A stretch of DNA of 64,000 nucleotides, taken from contig OY764876.1 of the NCBI GenBank assembly GCA_963668595.1, positions 2,294,001-2,358,000 on the forward strand, in the 5' to 3' direction. The stretch's first letter is position 1. Each line of letters starts with the position of its first letter. The stretch comes from GWE2-42-39 sp963668595. Its GTDB lineage: Bacteria > Bacteroidota > Bacteroidia > Bacteroidales > Prolixibacteraceae. Positions 27,681 through 37,531 of the stretch are shown here, piece after piece. Under the pieces are notes generated by a model. It saw nothing but the letters and a program-made list of their open reading frames with translations. It made no database searches and was not told the DNA's origin. Position numbers and translations under genes: made by a program.

Positions 27681-29750
27681 ATGAAATTAAAAACTACGAT
27701 ATACTATTCCATCCTGTTATTATTTGCAAGCATTGCGTTGACTAATCACTCAAACGCCCGGTCAATAAGCAGTCAGGAAGCAATGATCGAATTTAATCTT
27801 TCAAACTTAAACTGGAAACTTTGGGGTTATCGCGCCGACAGTTGGAGGAAGAATTTCGACTATACCAACTTACGCGGCGACCGGGCCGAATACATGAACA
27901 TTCCGGTAAAAGTACCCGGATCAGTTCAAAAAGCGCTCAAAGAGGCAGACATTATAAACGACTGGAACATTGGACTCAACAGCGTTTCCAGCGAATGGAT
28001 TGAAAACCGACATTGGCTGTTTGTTACTCCATTGCCCGACTCCTGTTTTACTGGCGGAAACGAATTTATTCTGCATTGTAAAGGGCTTGATCAGAAAGGA
28101 CTCGTCTATGTTAATGGCAAGGAAGCCGGAAGCTTTAATAATGCTTTTGTTTCTTACGATTTTGACCTGACGCCTTTCCTTCGGGAAAAAAACAACACTC
28201 TGGTAATTATATTCGAATGTTCCCCCTCCTATCTTGGACACAGTTGCTGGACTTCAAAAATAAAAGATTGGAAACCACGGTTCTATTACGGTTGGGACTG
28301 GATGCCGCGCATCGTACAAATTGGAATTTGGGATCAGGTGAGTTTGCTCAGTATTAAAAAAGAGCAAGCACGCATTAAAGAAATTCAGGTAACCACAGAC
28401 GCCGACAAATTAAAAGACCTCGGCGAACTGAAAATAAAAGCCGAATTATCCAATCAATCCGTACAAAATAACATCCGGATCGTTCTTAGCGATCAAAACG
28501 AAAAATCAATCCTGAATGAAACCGTTTTGGTTTCTGATATCGTTCAGTCCAAAACATGGAACGACATAAAAATTAAACGCTGGTGGCCCAATGGTTCGGG
28601 CGAACAACCCGTGTATTGTTTGAGCATTGAGTTGCTTGATAAAACAGGAAACCCGGTTCAGAAAATCAGTAAGAAAATTGGATTTAAACACATCGAATGG
28701 CAGCCATGCAAAGGAGCACCAATCAATGCCGACCCGTGGATTTGCAGTGTGAACAACCGTCCTGTTTTCCTTCAGGGAATCAACTGGACCCCAATCCTCC
28801 CAAATTTTGCTGATTTAACCGAAGCTGACTATCAAAAAATACTGATTTCCTATCAAAAATTGGGAATCAACACCATCCGGATCTGGGGCGGTGGTTTTGC
28901 TGAAAAAGACTGGCTTTACGATTTGTGCGACGAACTGGGAATTATGATCATGCAAGATTTTCCAATCTCGTCGTCGGGTCTGGATAACTATCCATCGAAA
29001 GACCCGCAGGTGATTGCCGAGATGAGCTACATTGTGAAGCAATACCTCAACAGGCTTCAACACCACGTTTCTGTTTTACTGTGGTGCGCAGGGAACGAAC
29101 TGTACGAACTGACTGACAATAACGTTCCTGTGACCGATCAGCACATCATGATACACACCATGAAGGAATGGGTAAATCTGCTCGATCCAACACGGAGGTT
29201 TCTTCCCGGTTCGCCCTCAGGACCAAACAAAACTGCCGGATGGAAAAACTTCGGAAAAGGCATTAACTGGGACGTTCATGGACCATGGAACCTGCCTTTT
29301 GCAATCGACGATTCAACCATGAATGCCGTTGTCCGTTTCTGGGAAACCGATGATGCATTGTTTCACTCCGAAGTTGGTGTTCCCGGAGCAATGTCGGCAG
29401 AAATGATCAATAAATACCGCGGTTCGTACAGCGCCATGCCAGCCAATACCGACAACCCGCTTTGGAGAACCGTAAACTGGTGGATCGACTGGAAAGAATA
29501 CCTAAAAGAACACAAAGGCAAATCGCTCAATTCGATTGAAGAATATGTGGAATGGAGCCAAAAGCGGCAAACCGATGGACTTTGTATTGCCCTGAAAAGT
29601 TGCAAAGACCGCTTTCCCGGATGTGGCGGATTTATCATCTGGATGGGACACGACAGTTATCCTTGTCCGGTAAATACCTCTCTTATCGACTTCGACGGAA
29701 ACCTAAAACCAGTTGCCGTTGAGCTTCAAAAAATATTTAAAGACAATTAG
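27681..29750 (+). CDS. GH2 beta-mannosidase-like glycoside hydrolase
   Basis: The 689-residue protein from ATG 27681 has a signal peptide (about residues 1-27), a GH2 jelly-roll domain (FILHCKGLDQKGLVYVNGKE), an immunoglobulin-like domain and a TIM barrel (INWTPILPNF onward). The acid/base Glu473 in WCAGNELYE and the nucleophile Glu564 in LFHSEVGVPG are both present. The FFxSEVG/WCGGNE pattern and WGGGFAEKDWLYDLCDELGI are those of beta-mannosidases and mannosylglycoprotein endo-beta-mannosidases. It lacks the C-terminal extra domains that many family members have (about 850 residues). I prefer ATG 27681 over the GTG at 27660 because the signal begins there. GH130 follows 2 bp later. Confidence 0.88.
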   Translation: MKLKTTIYYSILLLFASIALTNHSNARSISSQEAMIEFNLSNLNWKLWGYRADSWRKNFDYTNLRGDRAEYMNIPVKVPGSVQKALKEADIINDWNIGLNSVSSEWIENRHWLFVTPLPDSCFTGGNEFILHCKGLDQKGLVYVNGKEAGSFNNAFVSYDFDLTPFLREKNNTLVIIFECSPSYLGHSCWTSKIKDWKPRFYYGWDWMPRIVQIGIWDQVSLLSIKKEQARIKEIQVTTDADKLKDLGELKIKAELSNQSVQNNIRIVLSDQNEKSILNETVLVSDIVQSKTWNDIKIKRWWPNGSGEQPVYCLSIELLDKTGNPVQKISKKIGFKHIEWQPCKGAPINADPWICSVNNRPVFLQGINWTPILPNFADLTEADYQKILISYQKLGINTIRIWGGGFAEKDWLYDLCDELGIMIMQDFPISSSGLDNYPSKDPQVIAEMSYIVKQYLNRLQHHVSVLLWCAGNELYELTDNNVPVTDQHIMIHTMKEWVNLLDPTRRFLPGSPSGPNKTAGWKNFGKGINWDVHGPWNLPFAIDDSTMNAVVRFWETDDALFHSEVGVPGAMSAEMINKYRGSYSAMPANTDNPLWRTVNWWIDWKEYLKEHKGKSLNSIEEYVEWSQKRQTDGLCIALKSCKDRFPGCGGFIIWMGHDSYPCPVNTSLIDFDGNLKPVAVELQKIFKDN

Positions 29751-29752
29751 TT

Positions 29753-30883
29753 ATGAGAATAATCCTATCCATTATCATTTCAATAATTCTGTTTCAGGGA
29801 TGTGTGCCACAAAATAAGATTGACCGTGAAGCCATTCCAGAATGGGGGCTCGGACCTTTTGTAAGAGACACAACTGCACCACTTTTTGGTGCCGAAAGTA
29901 ATAGCACCTTCGAATGCCCAATAACCCAATCTCCGGTTAAGTGGGAAGAAAAAGGAGTTCTATGTGCCTGTGCAGCGGTAAAAGATGGAAAAGTGTATCT
30001 GTTTTATCGTGCCGAAGATAATTCACGCTTACCTCGTTGGGGAACCAGCCGGATCGGTATGGCTGTTAGCGACGACGGGAAGAATTTTGTCCGACAGCCA
30101 TCGCCAGTGCTTTATCCCGACAATGATTTTATGCTGAAATACGAATGGCCTGGCGGTTGCCAGGATCCCCGGATTGTAAAAACCGATGAAGGTAAATATT
30201 TACTCACCTATACATCCTGGGACGGAAAATATGCCCGGCTAAGCATTGCAATGTCCAGCGACTTAATTCACTGGGAGAAAAAAGGACTTGCATTTAACCA
30301 ATATGCAGATGGAAAATACAACGACACATGGACCAAAGCCGGCGCAATTGTTTGCCGTCAGGAAGGAGACCAGTTTATAGCAACCAAAATAAACGGGAAA
30401 TACTGGATGTACTACGGCGAATATGGCCTTTACATTGCGACATCAACCGATCTGATAAACTGGGATGTTCTGGAAGACACTTCCGGAAATCCATTAATCG
30501 TTTTGCCCCTGATTCCAGACAAATGGAATAGTTATGTAACTGAATCGGGAGCTTTCGCCTGCATCACCGAAAAGGGAATACTCATGCTTTTAAACGGAGG
30601 AACCAGAGATGGACTCCGCGACTTTGGATTAAGCGGCTCTGTTTGGGCGATGGGACAAGTTTTGTTCGATAAGAACGATCCAACCAAAGTGCTCGAACGG
30701 ACTACAAAAGACTTTTTCCGCCCTGAACGCGATTACGAGATTCAATATGCGGGAGAAAAAGGCGGAGGAAACAGCAATGTCACTTTCATTGAAGGACTGA
30801 TCTGGTTTCAGAATGAATGGCGATTCTACTACGGATGCGCCGATTCATTTGTGGCTTCAGCAGTTTACCGCCCAAACAACTAA
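29753..30883 (+). CDS. GH130-like beta-mannoside phosphorylase or hydrolase, lipoprotein
   Basis: The 376-residue protein has a lipoprotein signal (ILFQGC, Cys17) and a five-bladed beta propeller. The motif WPGGCQDPRIV contains Asp138, the catalytic acid position of GH130, and the C-terminal FYYGCADSFVASAVY is also characteristic. GH130 enzymes phosphorolyse or hydrolyse beta-linked mannosides such as Man-beta-1,4-GlcNAc or beta-1,2-mannan. A surface lipoprotein favours a hydrolase, since phosphate would not be available outside; that is inference. It follows the GH2 gene by 2 bp and precedes a D-lyxose isomerase gene. Confidence 0.8.
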   Translation: MRIILSIIISIILFQGCVPQNKIDREAIPEWGLGPFVRDTTAPLFGAESNSTFECPITQSPVKWEEKGVLCACAAVKDGKVYLFYRAEDNSRLPRWGTSRIGMAVSDDGKNFVRQPSPVLYPDNDFMLKYEWPGGCQDPRIVKTDEGKYLLTYTSWDGKYARLSIAMSSDLIHWEKKGLAFNQYADGKYNDTWTKAGAIVCRQEGDQFIATKINGKYWMYYGEYGLYIATSTDLINWDVLEDTSGNPLIVLPLIPDKWNSYVTESGAFACITEKGILMLLNGGTRDGLRDFGLSGSVWAMGQVLFDKNDPTKVLERTTKDFFRPERDYEIQYAGEKGGGNSNVTFIEGLIWFQNEWRFYYGCADSFVASAVYRPNN

Positions 30884-30900
30884 CATTTAAAAACCTAATT

Positions 30901-31575
30901 ATGAAACGAAGTGAAATCAACCAAATTCTAAAGCAAGCCAAAACATTCATGGCTGAAAAGCAATTTATTCTTCCACCCTGGGCTTACTGGAGCGTATCCG
31001 ACTGGAAAACCAACAAAGAAAATGCGCTGGAAATTACAGAAAACATGCTTGGCTGGGACATTACCGACTTTGGCTCGGGCGATTTTCTCAATCGAGGTTT
31101 ATTTCTTTTTACCATCCGAAACGGCAAACTGAATGTCGATAAAAAGCCTTATGCCGAAAAAATCATGATTGTTGAAGAAAATCAGGAAACTCCGATGCAT
31201 TTTCATTGGAGCAAAATGGAAGACATTATTAATCGCGGCGGTGGAAATCTGGTTATCGAGCTATACAATTCTACACCCGACAGAAAATTTGCCGACACTC
31301 CGGTTTGCTTTAAAACCGATGGAATCTCACGAACCGTTGAACCCGGTGGAAAAGTGATTCTAGGTCCCGGCGAAAGCATCTGTCTTGAACAGGGCGTATA
31401 TCACCGTTTCTACGGAGAGCAGGGAAAAGGAACTGTATTGGTTGGCGAGGTAAGCATGGTAAACGACGACGCTAATGACAATTGCTTTTACGAAACCATC
31501 GGCCGTTTTCCTGTCATCGAAGAGGATGAAGAACCGACGCATTTGCTGGTGTCCGATTATTCCAAATTTATTTAA
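30901..31575 (+). CDS. D-lyxose ketol-isomerase (D-mannose isomerase activity likely)
   Basis: The 224-residue cytosolic cupin has no signal. Its metal site MHFHWSKMED (His100, His102, Lys105, Glu107) and the later His of GVYHRFYGE match bacterial D-lyxose isomerases. These enzymes interconvert D-lyxose and D-xylulose, and also D-mannose and D-fructose. In a mannose-releasing locus the second activity makes sense. The start is ATG 30901; the frame is open farther up, but overlaps the GH130 gene. The kinase gene begins 3 bp after the stop. Confidence 0.88.
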   Translation: MKRSEINQILKQAKTFMAEKQFILPPWAYWSVSDWKTNKENALEITENMLGWDITDFGSGDFLNRGLFLFTIRNGKLNVDKKPYAEKIMIVEENQETPMHFHWSKMEDIINRGGGNLVIELYNSTPDRKFADTPVCFKTDGISRTVEPGGKVILGPGESICLEQGVYHRFYGEQGKGTVLVGEVSMVNDDANDNCFYETIGRFPVIEEDEEPTHLLVSDYSKFI

Positions 31576-31578
31576 CCG

Positions 31579-32766
31579 ATGAGCAAAACCATCAAAATAT
31601 CAGGAGTTGGTTGTGCCTTGGTTGATTACCTGTATAAACCGGTTGATTTTAGAAGTCAGGCAATGAAACCATATCTTTCGGTAAATGCAGGCGATGGCGG
31701 GCTAGCTCCCGGCAAACTGGTTTTTACTGAAGAACTGGAAGTGTTTGCACGGGAAAATTATATTTCAATTCGTGAAAAAATCGTCAATCAACAAAAACCG
31801 GTTGCACTGAATATTGGCGGGCCATCCATTGTTTCGCTTATTCACGCCGCCCAGCTTCTTCACAATTTGCCTGCTGAAATCCGTTTCTGGGGATGCAGGG
31901 GAAACGATGAAGGAGCCCGGTTTCTGGAAGAGAAGATCGCAAAAACACCTCTGAAAATTGGGAAATACAAACAAGGAAATCGCTACACCCCGTTCACCGA
32001 TGTTTTATCGGACCCTGATTACGACCAAGGAAACGGTGAGCGGATTTTTGTGAACAATATCGGAGCAGCGTGGGAACTTTTGCCCGAAGATTTGGACGAA
32101 TCATTTTTTGATGCCGACATGGTCGTTTTTGGAGGAACTGCACTTGTTCCGGCCATTCACGACAAGCTGACAGAATTGCTCCAAAAGGCAAAAAATAAAA
32201 GCTGTATCACTATTGTTAATACGGTGTACGATTTCAGAAATGAAAAAGAAAACCCCGATTTGCGATGGCCTCTTGGAAAAAGCGACGAAAGTTACAATTC
32301 GATTGATTTATTGATAACTGATTACGAAGAAGCCCTTCGGTTAAGTGGCGAAAAAGATATCCACAAGGCAATCCGGTTCTTTCAGGAAAAAGAACTGGCA
32401 TCGTTGATCATCACCAACGGCTCGAAAAATATTTATGCCTACTCCAACGGAAAATTCTGCAAAGCTCTCAAACAAACAGAGTTTCCAGTTTCAAAAAAAG
32501 TAAGAGAGGAATTGAAGACGGGAACGAACGGTGATACAACAGGTTGTGGCGACAATTTCGTTGGAGGGGTAATTGCGTCAATCGTTTCACAACTGCACAA
32601 AGGCGTGAAATCACCCGATATGGAAGAAGCCTGCTGTTGGGGAGTAATTTCCGGTGGTTATACCTGCTTTTACATCGGCGGAACCTATTTCGAAGATTTT
32701 TCTGGAGAAAAACACCAAAAACTGAAATCCTACTATGAACACTATCGGCAACAATTGGCAGATTGA
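31579..32766 (+). CDS. PfkB family carbohydrate kinase
   Basis: The 395-residue cytosolic protein has a ribokinase-type fold: an N-terminal glycine motif (NIGGPSIVSLIHAAQLL), and near the C-terminus the ATP/active-site signature GTNGDTTGCGDNFVGG with the catalytic base Asp in TGCGDN, where most family members have GAGD or TGAGD. It is longer than usual (about 310-330), with inserts near 30-75 and in the middle. Placement between a mannose/lyxose isomerase and a mannitol-1-phosphate dehydrogenase-like gene suggests fructose or a related ketose as substrate; this is inference. It overlaps the next gene by 32 bp. Confidence 0.85.
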   Translation: MSKTIKISGVGCALVDYLYKPVDFRSQAMKPYLSVNAGDGGLAPGKLVFTEELEVFARENYISIREKIVNQQKPVALNIGGPSIVSLIHAAQLLHNLPAEIRFWGCRGNDEGARFLEEKIAKTPLKIGKYKQGNRYTPFTDVLSDPDYDQGNGERIFVNNIGAAWELLPEDLDESFFDADMVVFGGTALVPAIHDKLTELLQKAKNKSCITIVNTVYDFRNEKENPDLRWPLGKSDESYNSIDLLITDYEEALRLSGEKDIHKAIRFFQEKELASLIITNGSKNIYAYSNGKFCKALKQTEFPVSKKVREELKTGTNGDTTGCGDNFVGGVIASIVSQLHKGVKSPDMEEACCWGVISGGYTCFYIGGTYFEDFSGEKHQKLKSYYEHYRQQLAD

Positions 32767-33976
32767 TCAGCGGAAAATAGTCATTTTCGGAGCCGGAAAG
32801 ATAGGCCGTTCATTCATCGGGCAGCTTTTCGGATGTTCGGGCTACGAAGTAGTTTTTGTTGATGTGGATCAGAAAACGATCGATCTGCTAAATGAACGAA
32901 AATCATACCGGGTGGTAATAAAAGGAGACACCGAATCGGAGATTTTAGTTCCGAATGCTAAAGCAATTTCTGCCATGGACACTTCCTTGGTTGCCGAATC
33001 GGTTTCAAACGCCGGAATTCTTGCTGTTTCGGTCGGGAAAAATGCGCTGGCAAAAGTAGCCCCGGTAATCGCTGCCGGTTTGCAAATCAGGTACAGTCAT
33101 CAGCCCGATGCGCCGCTCGATATTATTTTAGCTGAAAACATGCTTGATGCCGGTATTTTTCTGAAGGAAAAACTTTCGGAAAGTTTACCAGATAGTTATC
33201 CAATTGATAAATTGGTCGGGCTGGTTGAAACCAGCATTGGCAAAATGGTGCCAATCATGCCGCAGTCCGAAATCGAAAAAGATCCGCTGGTGGTTTTTGC
33301 TGAACCGTACAACACGCTTATTCTTGATCGAAAAGGATTCAAATCTTCCATTCCGGAAGTGCCGGGCCTGGCACCCAAAGAAAACATAAAAGCATGGGTC
33401 GATCGCAAAGCATTTATTCACAATCTGGGACATGCAACGGCCGCCTATTATGGTTTTTACAAACACCCGGAAGCAACTTACATGTACGAAGTACTTGATG
33501 ATCCGGAGGTTTTCGCATTCACCCGAAATGTAATGCTGCAATCGGCAGAAATACTTCTGTCAGCATATCCGAACGATTTTAATAAAGCAGATTTAATTGA
33601 CCACATCGACGATTTGCTTTCCCGTTTCAGAAATAATGCATTAAAAGACACCGTTTTCCGTGTCGGACAAGATTTAAGCCGGAAGCTTGGTGCTGGCGAC
33701 CGCTTTATGGGAGCAATTCAACTGGCCCGAACAATGGGTTTGCCCCACGATAAAATCACAAATGCCATGGCCTACGGATTTTTCTTCTGTGCCAAAGACG
33801 AATCAGGGAAACAACTTCCGGCTGATTTAGAACTGGTCGAATCTTTTGCCTCCGATTTTAAATCGACTTTAAACCAAAAACTCGGGTTCAACGCAATTGA
33901 TGATCTGTCCTTGATCGAACTATTGGCTGAATTGTATTGCCAATTGGAAATCAAACATTTCAGTTTAACCAACTAA
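32735..33976 (+). CDS. Mannitol-1-phosphate 5-dehydrogenase-like oxidoreductase
   Basis: The 413-residue protein belongs to the polyol long-chain dehydrogenases. The NAD-binding motif FGAGKIGRSFIG is at about residues 18-29, and the C-terminal domain has the family's Lys-Asn-His region (RKAFIHNLGHATAAYYGF). It should interconvert fructose-6-phosphate and mannitol-1-phosphate or related pairs. The only usable start, ATG 32735, overlaps the kinase gene by 32 bp, an uncommon but possible arrangement pointing to coupled translation. Tagaturonate or mannonate reductases are alternatives in the same superfamily. A 15-bp gap leads to the first long GH38 gene. Confidence 0.78.
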   Translation: MNTIGNNWQIDQRKIVIFGAGKIGRSFIGQLFGCSGYEVVFVDVDQKTIDLLNERKSYRVVIKGDTESEILVPNAKAISAMDTSLVAESVSNAGILAVSVGKNALAKVAPVIAAGLQIRYSHQPDAPLDIILAENMLDAGIFLKEKLSESLPDSYPIDKLVGLVETSIGKMVPIMPQSEIEKDPLVVFAEPYNTLILDRKGFKSSIPEVPGLAPKENIKAWVDRKAFIHNLGHATAAYYGFYKHPEATYMYEVLDDPEVFAFTRNVMLQSAEILLSAYPNDFNKADLIDHIDDLLSRFRNNALKDTVFRVGQDLSRKLGAGDRFMGAIQLARTMGLPHDKITNAMAYGFFFCAKDESGKQLPADLELVESFASDFKSTLNQKLGFNAIDDLSLIELLAELYCQLEIKHFSLTN

Positions 33977-33991
33977 ACAAAATATCAAAAA

Positions 33992-36900
33992 ATGGGAATT
34001 ACTAGTAAAAAGAAATTTATTGCCACACTCCTTCTTGTATTTGGGTTACTGGGTCTGCTACAGGCACAAAACCCGAATCTTGTAACTGCCGATTTAGGGG
34101 TGATTTACGACGCATCGTCGGCCAACCCGAATCCGCCATCTCGCGGAAGGGCGCTTAATTTGGGGCGCGAAGCATTCCAATCACGCTGGGAAACCGACAA
34201 AGAAATTGAAGGCGCCTGGGTTAGTATCAAATGGGAAAAGACACAAACAATTCGGGAATTGTGGTTAATCACCAAATCGTGGGGCTACGACATGACTTTG
34301 GAGCCTGCCGCCGAAAGAGGTAATTACCTGGTTCCGAAAAAAGTAAAAATTTCATTCGCCGATGGATCAGGCACATCAGCAGAACTTCGGAATGGCGAGT
34401 ATTTCCAGATCATCACCTTCCCCAATGACATTCAAACCAATCTCATCAAATTTACGATTGAGGAGGTTTGGGAAGGGTCGGGAGTCGATCGCACCGGACT
34501 TTGTAAGTTGAAAGCTTTTGCTGAAGCACATAAAACCGGGTTCGAAATTAAAACGTATGACATGTATGACATTCAGAATGACCAGCCGGTTCAGGCTGCA
34601 AAGCTGGAAATTGTCAACAACGGAAGTACGGTAAAAGACGCATTATTGGTTCTGACACATCAGGGGAAAAAATTCGGAGAAGTAAAACTCGATGAAATTC
34701 CGGCCAACTCATTTACAACCCAGGAAATATGGATTCCGGCCCCGTTTACCGAAAGCGAGCTAAGCTGCCAGATCAAAGATGCCACAAACCATTTTCGCGA
34801 AGCCAAAACCTTTGTACTGAAACCTTACGATAAAAATTATTTCGATGGTGGAGAACTGAGTATCATTGCTACCAACCACAACGATCTGGGATGGCTTAAC
34901 ACGCAGGCGCTCACTGCTGACTATCGTGCCGATACACTGATTGCGCCAGCTTTGGATCTGATGAAAACCAATCCCGAATTTAAGTACATGATGGAATCAA
35001 TTGAATATCTGAAAGAATTCCTGGTTCGTCATCCCGAACGCAAAGAAGAGCTTATTCAGCGTGTCCGCGAAAAACGTTTTTCTTTTGGCGCGAGCTATAT
35101 TCAAAACCTTCAGGCTCATGTGGGGCAGGAAAAACTGGTCCGCCAGTTTTATTACGGTCGCCGCTGGCTGAAAGAAACCTTCCCCGGTTGCGACACTCAT
35201 TTTTATATCAATACCGATGTGCCCGGATTAACACATCAGTTGCCTCAGGTTCTGAAAAAATGTGGCATCGACTATATTATTCAAGGGCGTTTCCCCTGGG
35301 GTTTTTATTACTGGCAGGGTCTCGACGGAACTTACATTAACATGTTTGCTTTTCGCTACGGAGCCGAGTCGCGCATGATCAACCCGAATAATAAAGTGGG
35401 TTACCTGAAATTTCTGAACGAACGAAAATATCTCTACGAGCCACGACAGTTGCCAAAATCAGTATTGTACGATTTTAATTCCGACTATCTGCCTCCTTGC
35501 CCCGAACTAATTCCTTTTGTGAAAAAACAAAACGAAGTGATGGCAACCTTTGCAGAAAAATGGAACGCAAACTTCAAAAATGAACCTGAAAAACAAATAA
35601 ATCCGCCTAAAATAAAATTCACAGAGCCCAACGAAGCGTTGAAAGATTTCTTCGGGAAAGGCGAATTGAATATTGAAACTGTAAAAGGCGACTATCCGTT
35701 GTCGTGGGCATATTACGACGAACCCGGACACCGTGAAGGTTTGCTGATGGGACGAAAAGGACACAACACCCTAATCAAAGCGGAAGGATTGTTGTCAGCG
35801 CTAAACACACTTGACCCGGCAATCAGCTATCCGCAGGACAAGTTTGATGAGGGCTGGCTGGCAAACTGCTGGCCCGATCATGGTTGGGGTGGAAACCGCG
35901 GTATCATTGGCGATCAGGTTTGTGTTGATTCGTATGCAAAATCGTTGAACATTGGCGAATCGTTGGTCAATGAGGGAGTAGCAGCGTTGTTAAATCGTGT
36001 TCCTCAAGGGTCGGCAAAGCAAATCCCGGTAGTTGTTTACAATCAGAGTAGCTGGAATCGAAGTGGATTTGTCACCTGTAAAATAAGCTACCCGCCAAGC
36101 TGGAAAGGTCTTGAACTGAAAGATGCTGCCGGAAATAAAGTGGGTTGCGAGTTAATCAGTCAATCGTCCGGATCACACGAACTGGAATTGGGATTGATGG
36201 CAACCGACATTCCGTCTGTCGGCTACAAAACTTATTATGCCAGCGAAGCAAAAACTTTTCCTCAGGGATATACCGAACTTAAAAATGAAATTCTGGAAAA
36301 TGAAAAAATCAAAGTAACGTTTGGCGCTGGCGGTATTTCGTCGTTCTACGATAAAGTAAAAAAACAGGAAGTGCTGAAAACCGATAAGTTTTTCGGTGCA
36401 GAAGTCATTCAGATGGGAGCGCCAACAGTCGCATGGGAAAATCAGGAACCAGCAACGATGGACGATTTCGACAAAACCAGCATGCACGAATTCAAGACAA
36501 TCCGTGCTGTGGAAAGCCCGCTGCGCTACATTGTTGAAAAGGAAGCAAAAATGAACTATTTCACCCTCCACGAACGGTTTATTATCGCCAAAGAAACCGG
36601 AGAACTTGTTATTGAAGCCGATGTATTGAACTGGACCGGAGAAAAAGCCAAAGAACTACGGATCGTTTTCCCACTCAATATGGACAAAACCTTCAGTGCT
36701 ACTTATGATGTTCCATTTGGAAGGGTTGAAATGGACAAAGATAATGTTGACTATTCGTGGCTGCCTGATAATTACGAATGCCAGTTCTATCCATCCAATT
36801 ATGCAAGGAACGATTTACCATTCCGCGAAGCAGTGAACTGGGTTGATGTGTCAACCGGAACATACAAAGGGAATGGTTGCCTTTTTGCCTCCGACATGAC

Positions 36901-37423
36901 CGTTCACCTGTTCCGCGATGAAACAACTGACCCGGTTAATTATCCGGTGGTTCAGCACGTATTGCTTTCTACGCGCGAAAGTTTTGGCTGGAACCCACGG
37001 TATTCGTTTACCCAGGCCGGTTCGCACAGCTACCGCATGGCGCTTTACCTGCACGACGGTAACTGGCGGTACGCCCAGAAAGAAGGATTGGCATTCAATA
37101 ATCCGCTTACTGCAATTGCCGGAAAAGCAACAAATCCGTCAGGAACAGTGCTTCCTGCATCGCAAAGTTTCCTGAAAATATCTCCTGAAAATATTGTGGT
37201 TTCAACCCTGAAAAAAGCGGAAGATGGGAACGGTTCTATCGTTCGTTTTTACGAAACCGAAGGCAAATTTGCGAAAACAAAAATTACCGGATTCAAGCCT
37301 TTCAGCAAAGTAACTTTAACAAACATGCTCGAATACGACGAAAAGACGCTGCCGGTAAATGCCGATGGGACCGTCGATATTTCTGTAAAACCTTATGAAA
37401 TAATAACCATACGAACCAATTGA
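33992..37423 (+). CDS. GH38 alpha-mannosidase, long form, copy A
   Basis: The 1143-residue secreted enzyme has a signal peptide (to about residue 25, LLQAQ). An N-terminal F5/8 type C (discoidin)-like domain (about 30-185) and a beta-sandwich follow, then a GH38 catalytic domain. The zinc motif NHNDLGW (His296, Asp298) and the nucleophile Asp409 in INTDVPG are present, and the three-helix bundle and beta domains of GH38 follow. It should release alpha-linked mannose outside the cytosol. It is a close relative of the next gene, and they probably arose by tandem duplication. The product is larger than standard GH38 enzymes because of the N-terminal domains. Confidence 0.88.
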   Translation: MGITSKKKFIATLLLVFGLLGLLQAQNPNLVTADLGVIYDASSANPNPPSRGRALNLGREAFQSRWETDKEIEGAWVSIKWEKTQTIRELWLITKSWGYDMTLEPAAERGNYLVPKKVKISFADGSGTSAELRNGEYFQIITFPNDIQTNLIKFTIEEVWEGSGVDRTGLCKLKAFAEAHKTGFEIKTYDMYDIQNDQPVQAAKLEIVNNGSTVKDALLVLTHQGKKFGEVKLDEIPANSFTTQEIWIPAPFTESELSCQIKDATNHFREAKTFVLKPYDKNYFDGGELSIIATNHNDLGWLNTQALTADYRADTLIAPALDLMKTNPEFKYMMESIEYLKEFLVRHPERKEELIQRVREKRFSFGASYIQNLQAHVGQEKLVRQFYYGRRWLKETFPGCDTHFYINTDVPGLTHQLPQVLKKCGIDYIIQGRFPWGFYYWQGLDGTYINMFAFRYGAESRMINPNNKVGYLKFLNERKYLYEPRQLPKSVLYDFNSDYLPPCPELIPFVKKQNEVMATFAEKWNANFKNEPEKQINPPKIKFTEPNEALKDFFGKGELNIETVKGDYPLSWAYYDEPGHREGLLMGRKGHNTLIKAEGLLSALNTLDPAISYPQDKFDEGWLANCWPDHGWGGNRGIIGDQVCVDSYAKSLNIGESLVNEGVAALLNRVPQGSAKQIPVVVYNQSSWNRSGFVTCKISYPPSWKGLELKDAAGNKVGCELISQSSGSHELELGLMATDIPSVGYKTYYASEAKTFPQGYTELKNEILENEKIKVTFGAGGISSFYDKVKKQEVLKTDKFFGAEVIQMGAPTVAWENQEPATMDDFDKTSMHEFKTIRAVESPLRYIVEKEAKMNYFTLHERFIIAKETGELVIEADVLNWTGEKAKELRIVFPLNMDKTFSATYDVPFGRVEMDKDNVDYSWLPDNYECQFYPSNYARNDLPFREAVNWVDVSTGTYKGNGCLFASDMTVHLFRDETTDPVNYPVVQHVLLSTRESFGWNPRYSFTQAGSHSYRMALYLHDGNWRYAQKEGLAFNNPLTAIAGKATNPSGTVLPASQSFLKISPENIVVSTLKKAEDGNGSIVRFYETEGKFAKTKITGFKPFSKVTLTNMLEYDEKTLPVNADGTVDISVKPYEIITIRTN

Positions 37424-37459
37424 GAAAAAGGCAATAGGTGTATAAAGCAACAGTTCATT

Positions 37460-37493
37460 AGTGAAGGCGTTCGTTTTTGCAACGTCTTCACTT
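37460..37493 (+). other. Hairpin between the two long GH38 genes
   Basis: AGTGAAGGCGTT (37460-37471) pairs with AACGTCTTCACT (37481-37492) with one G-T pair around a T-rich loop. No T tract follows. It may act as a weak terminator or mRNA stabiliser. Confidence 0.45.
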
Positions 37494-37531
37494 TATGCAA
37501 AATGACTTAACAACAAACCAAACTGCAATTG

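Noticed and set aside
30817..30900. Longer start for the D-lyxose isomerase
   Set aside because: The added 28 residues overlap the GH130 gene and do not fit the cupin fold.
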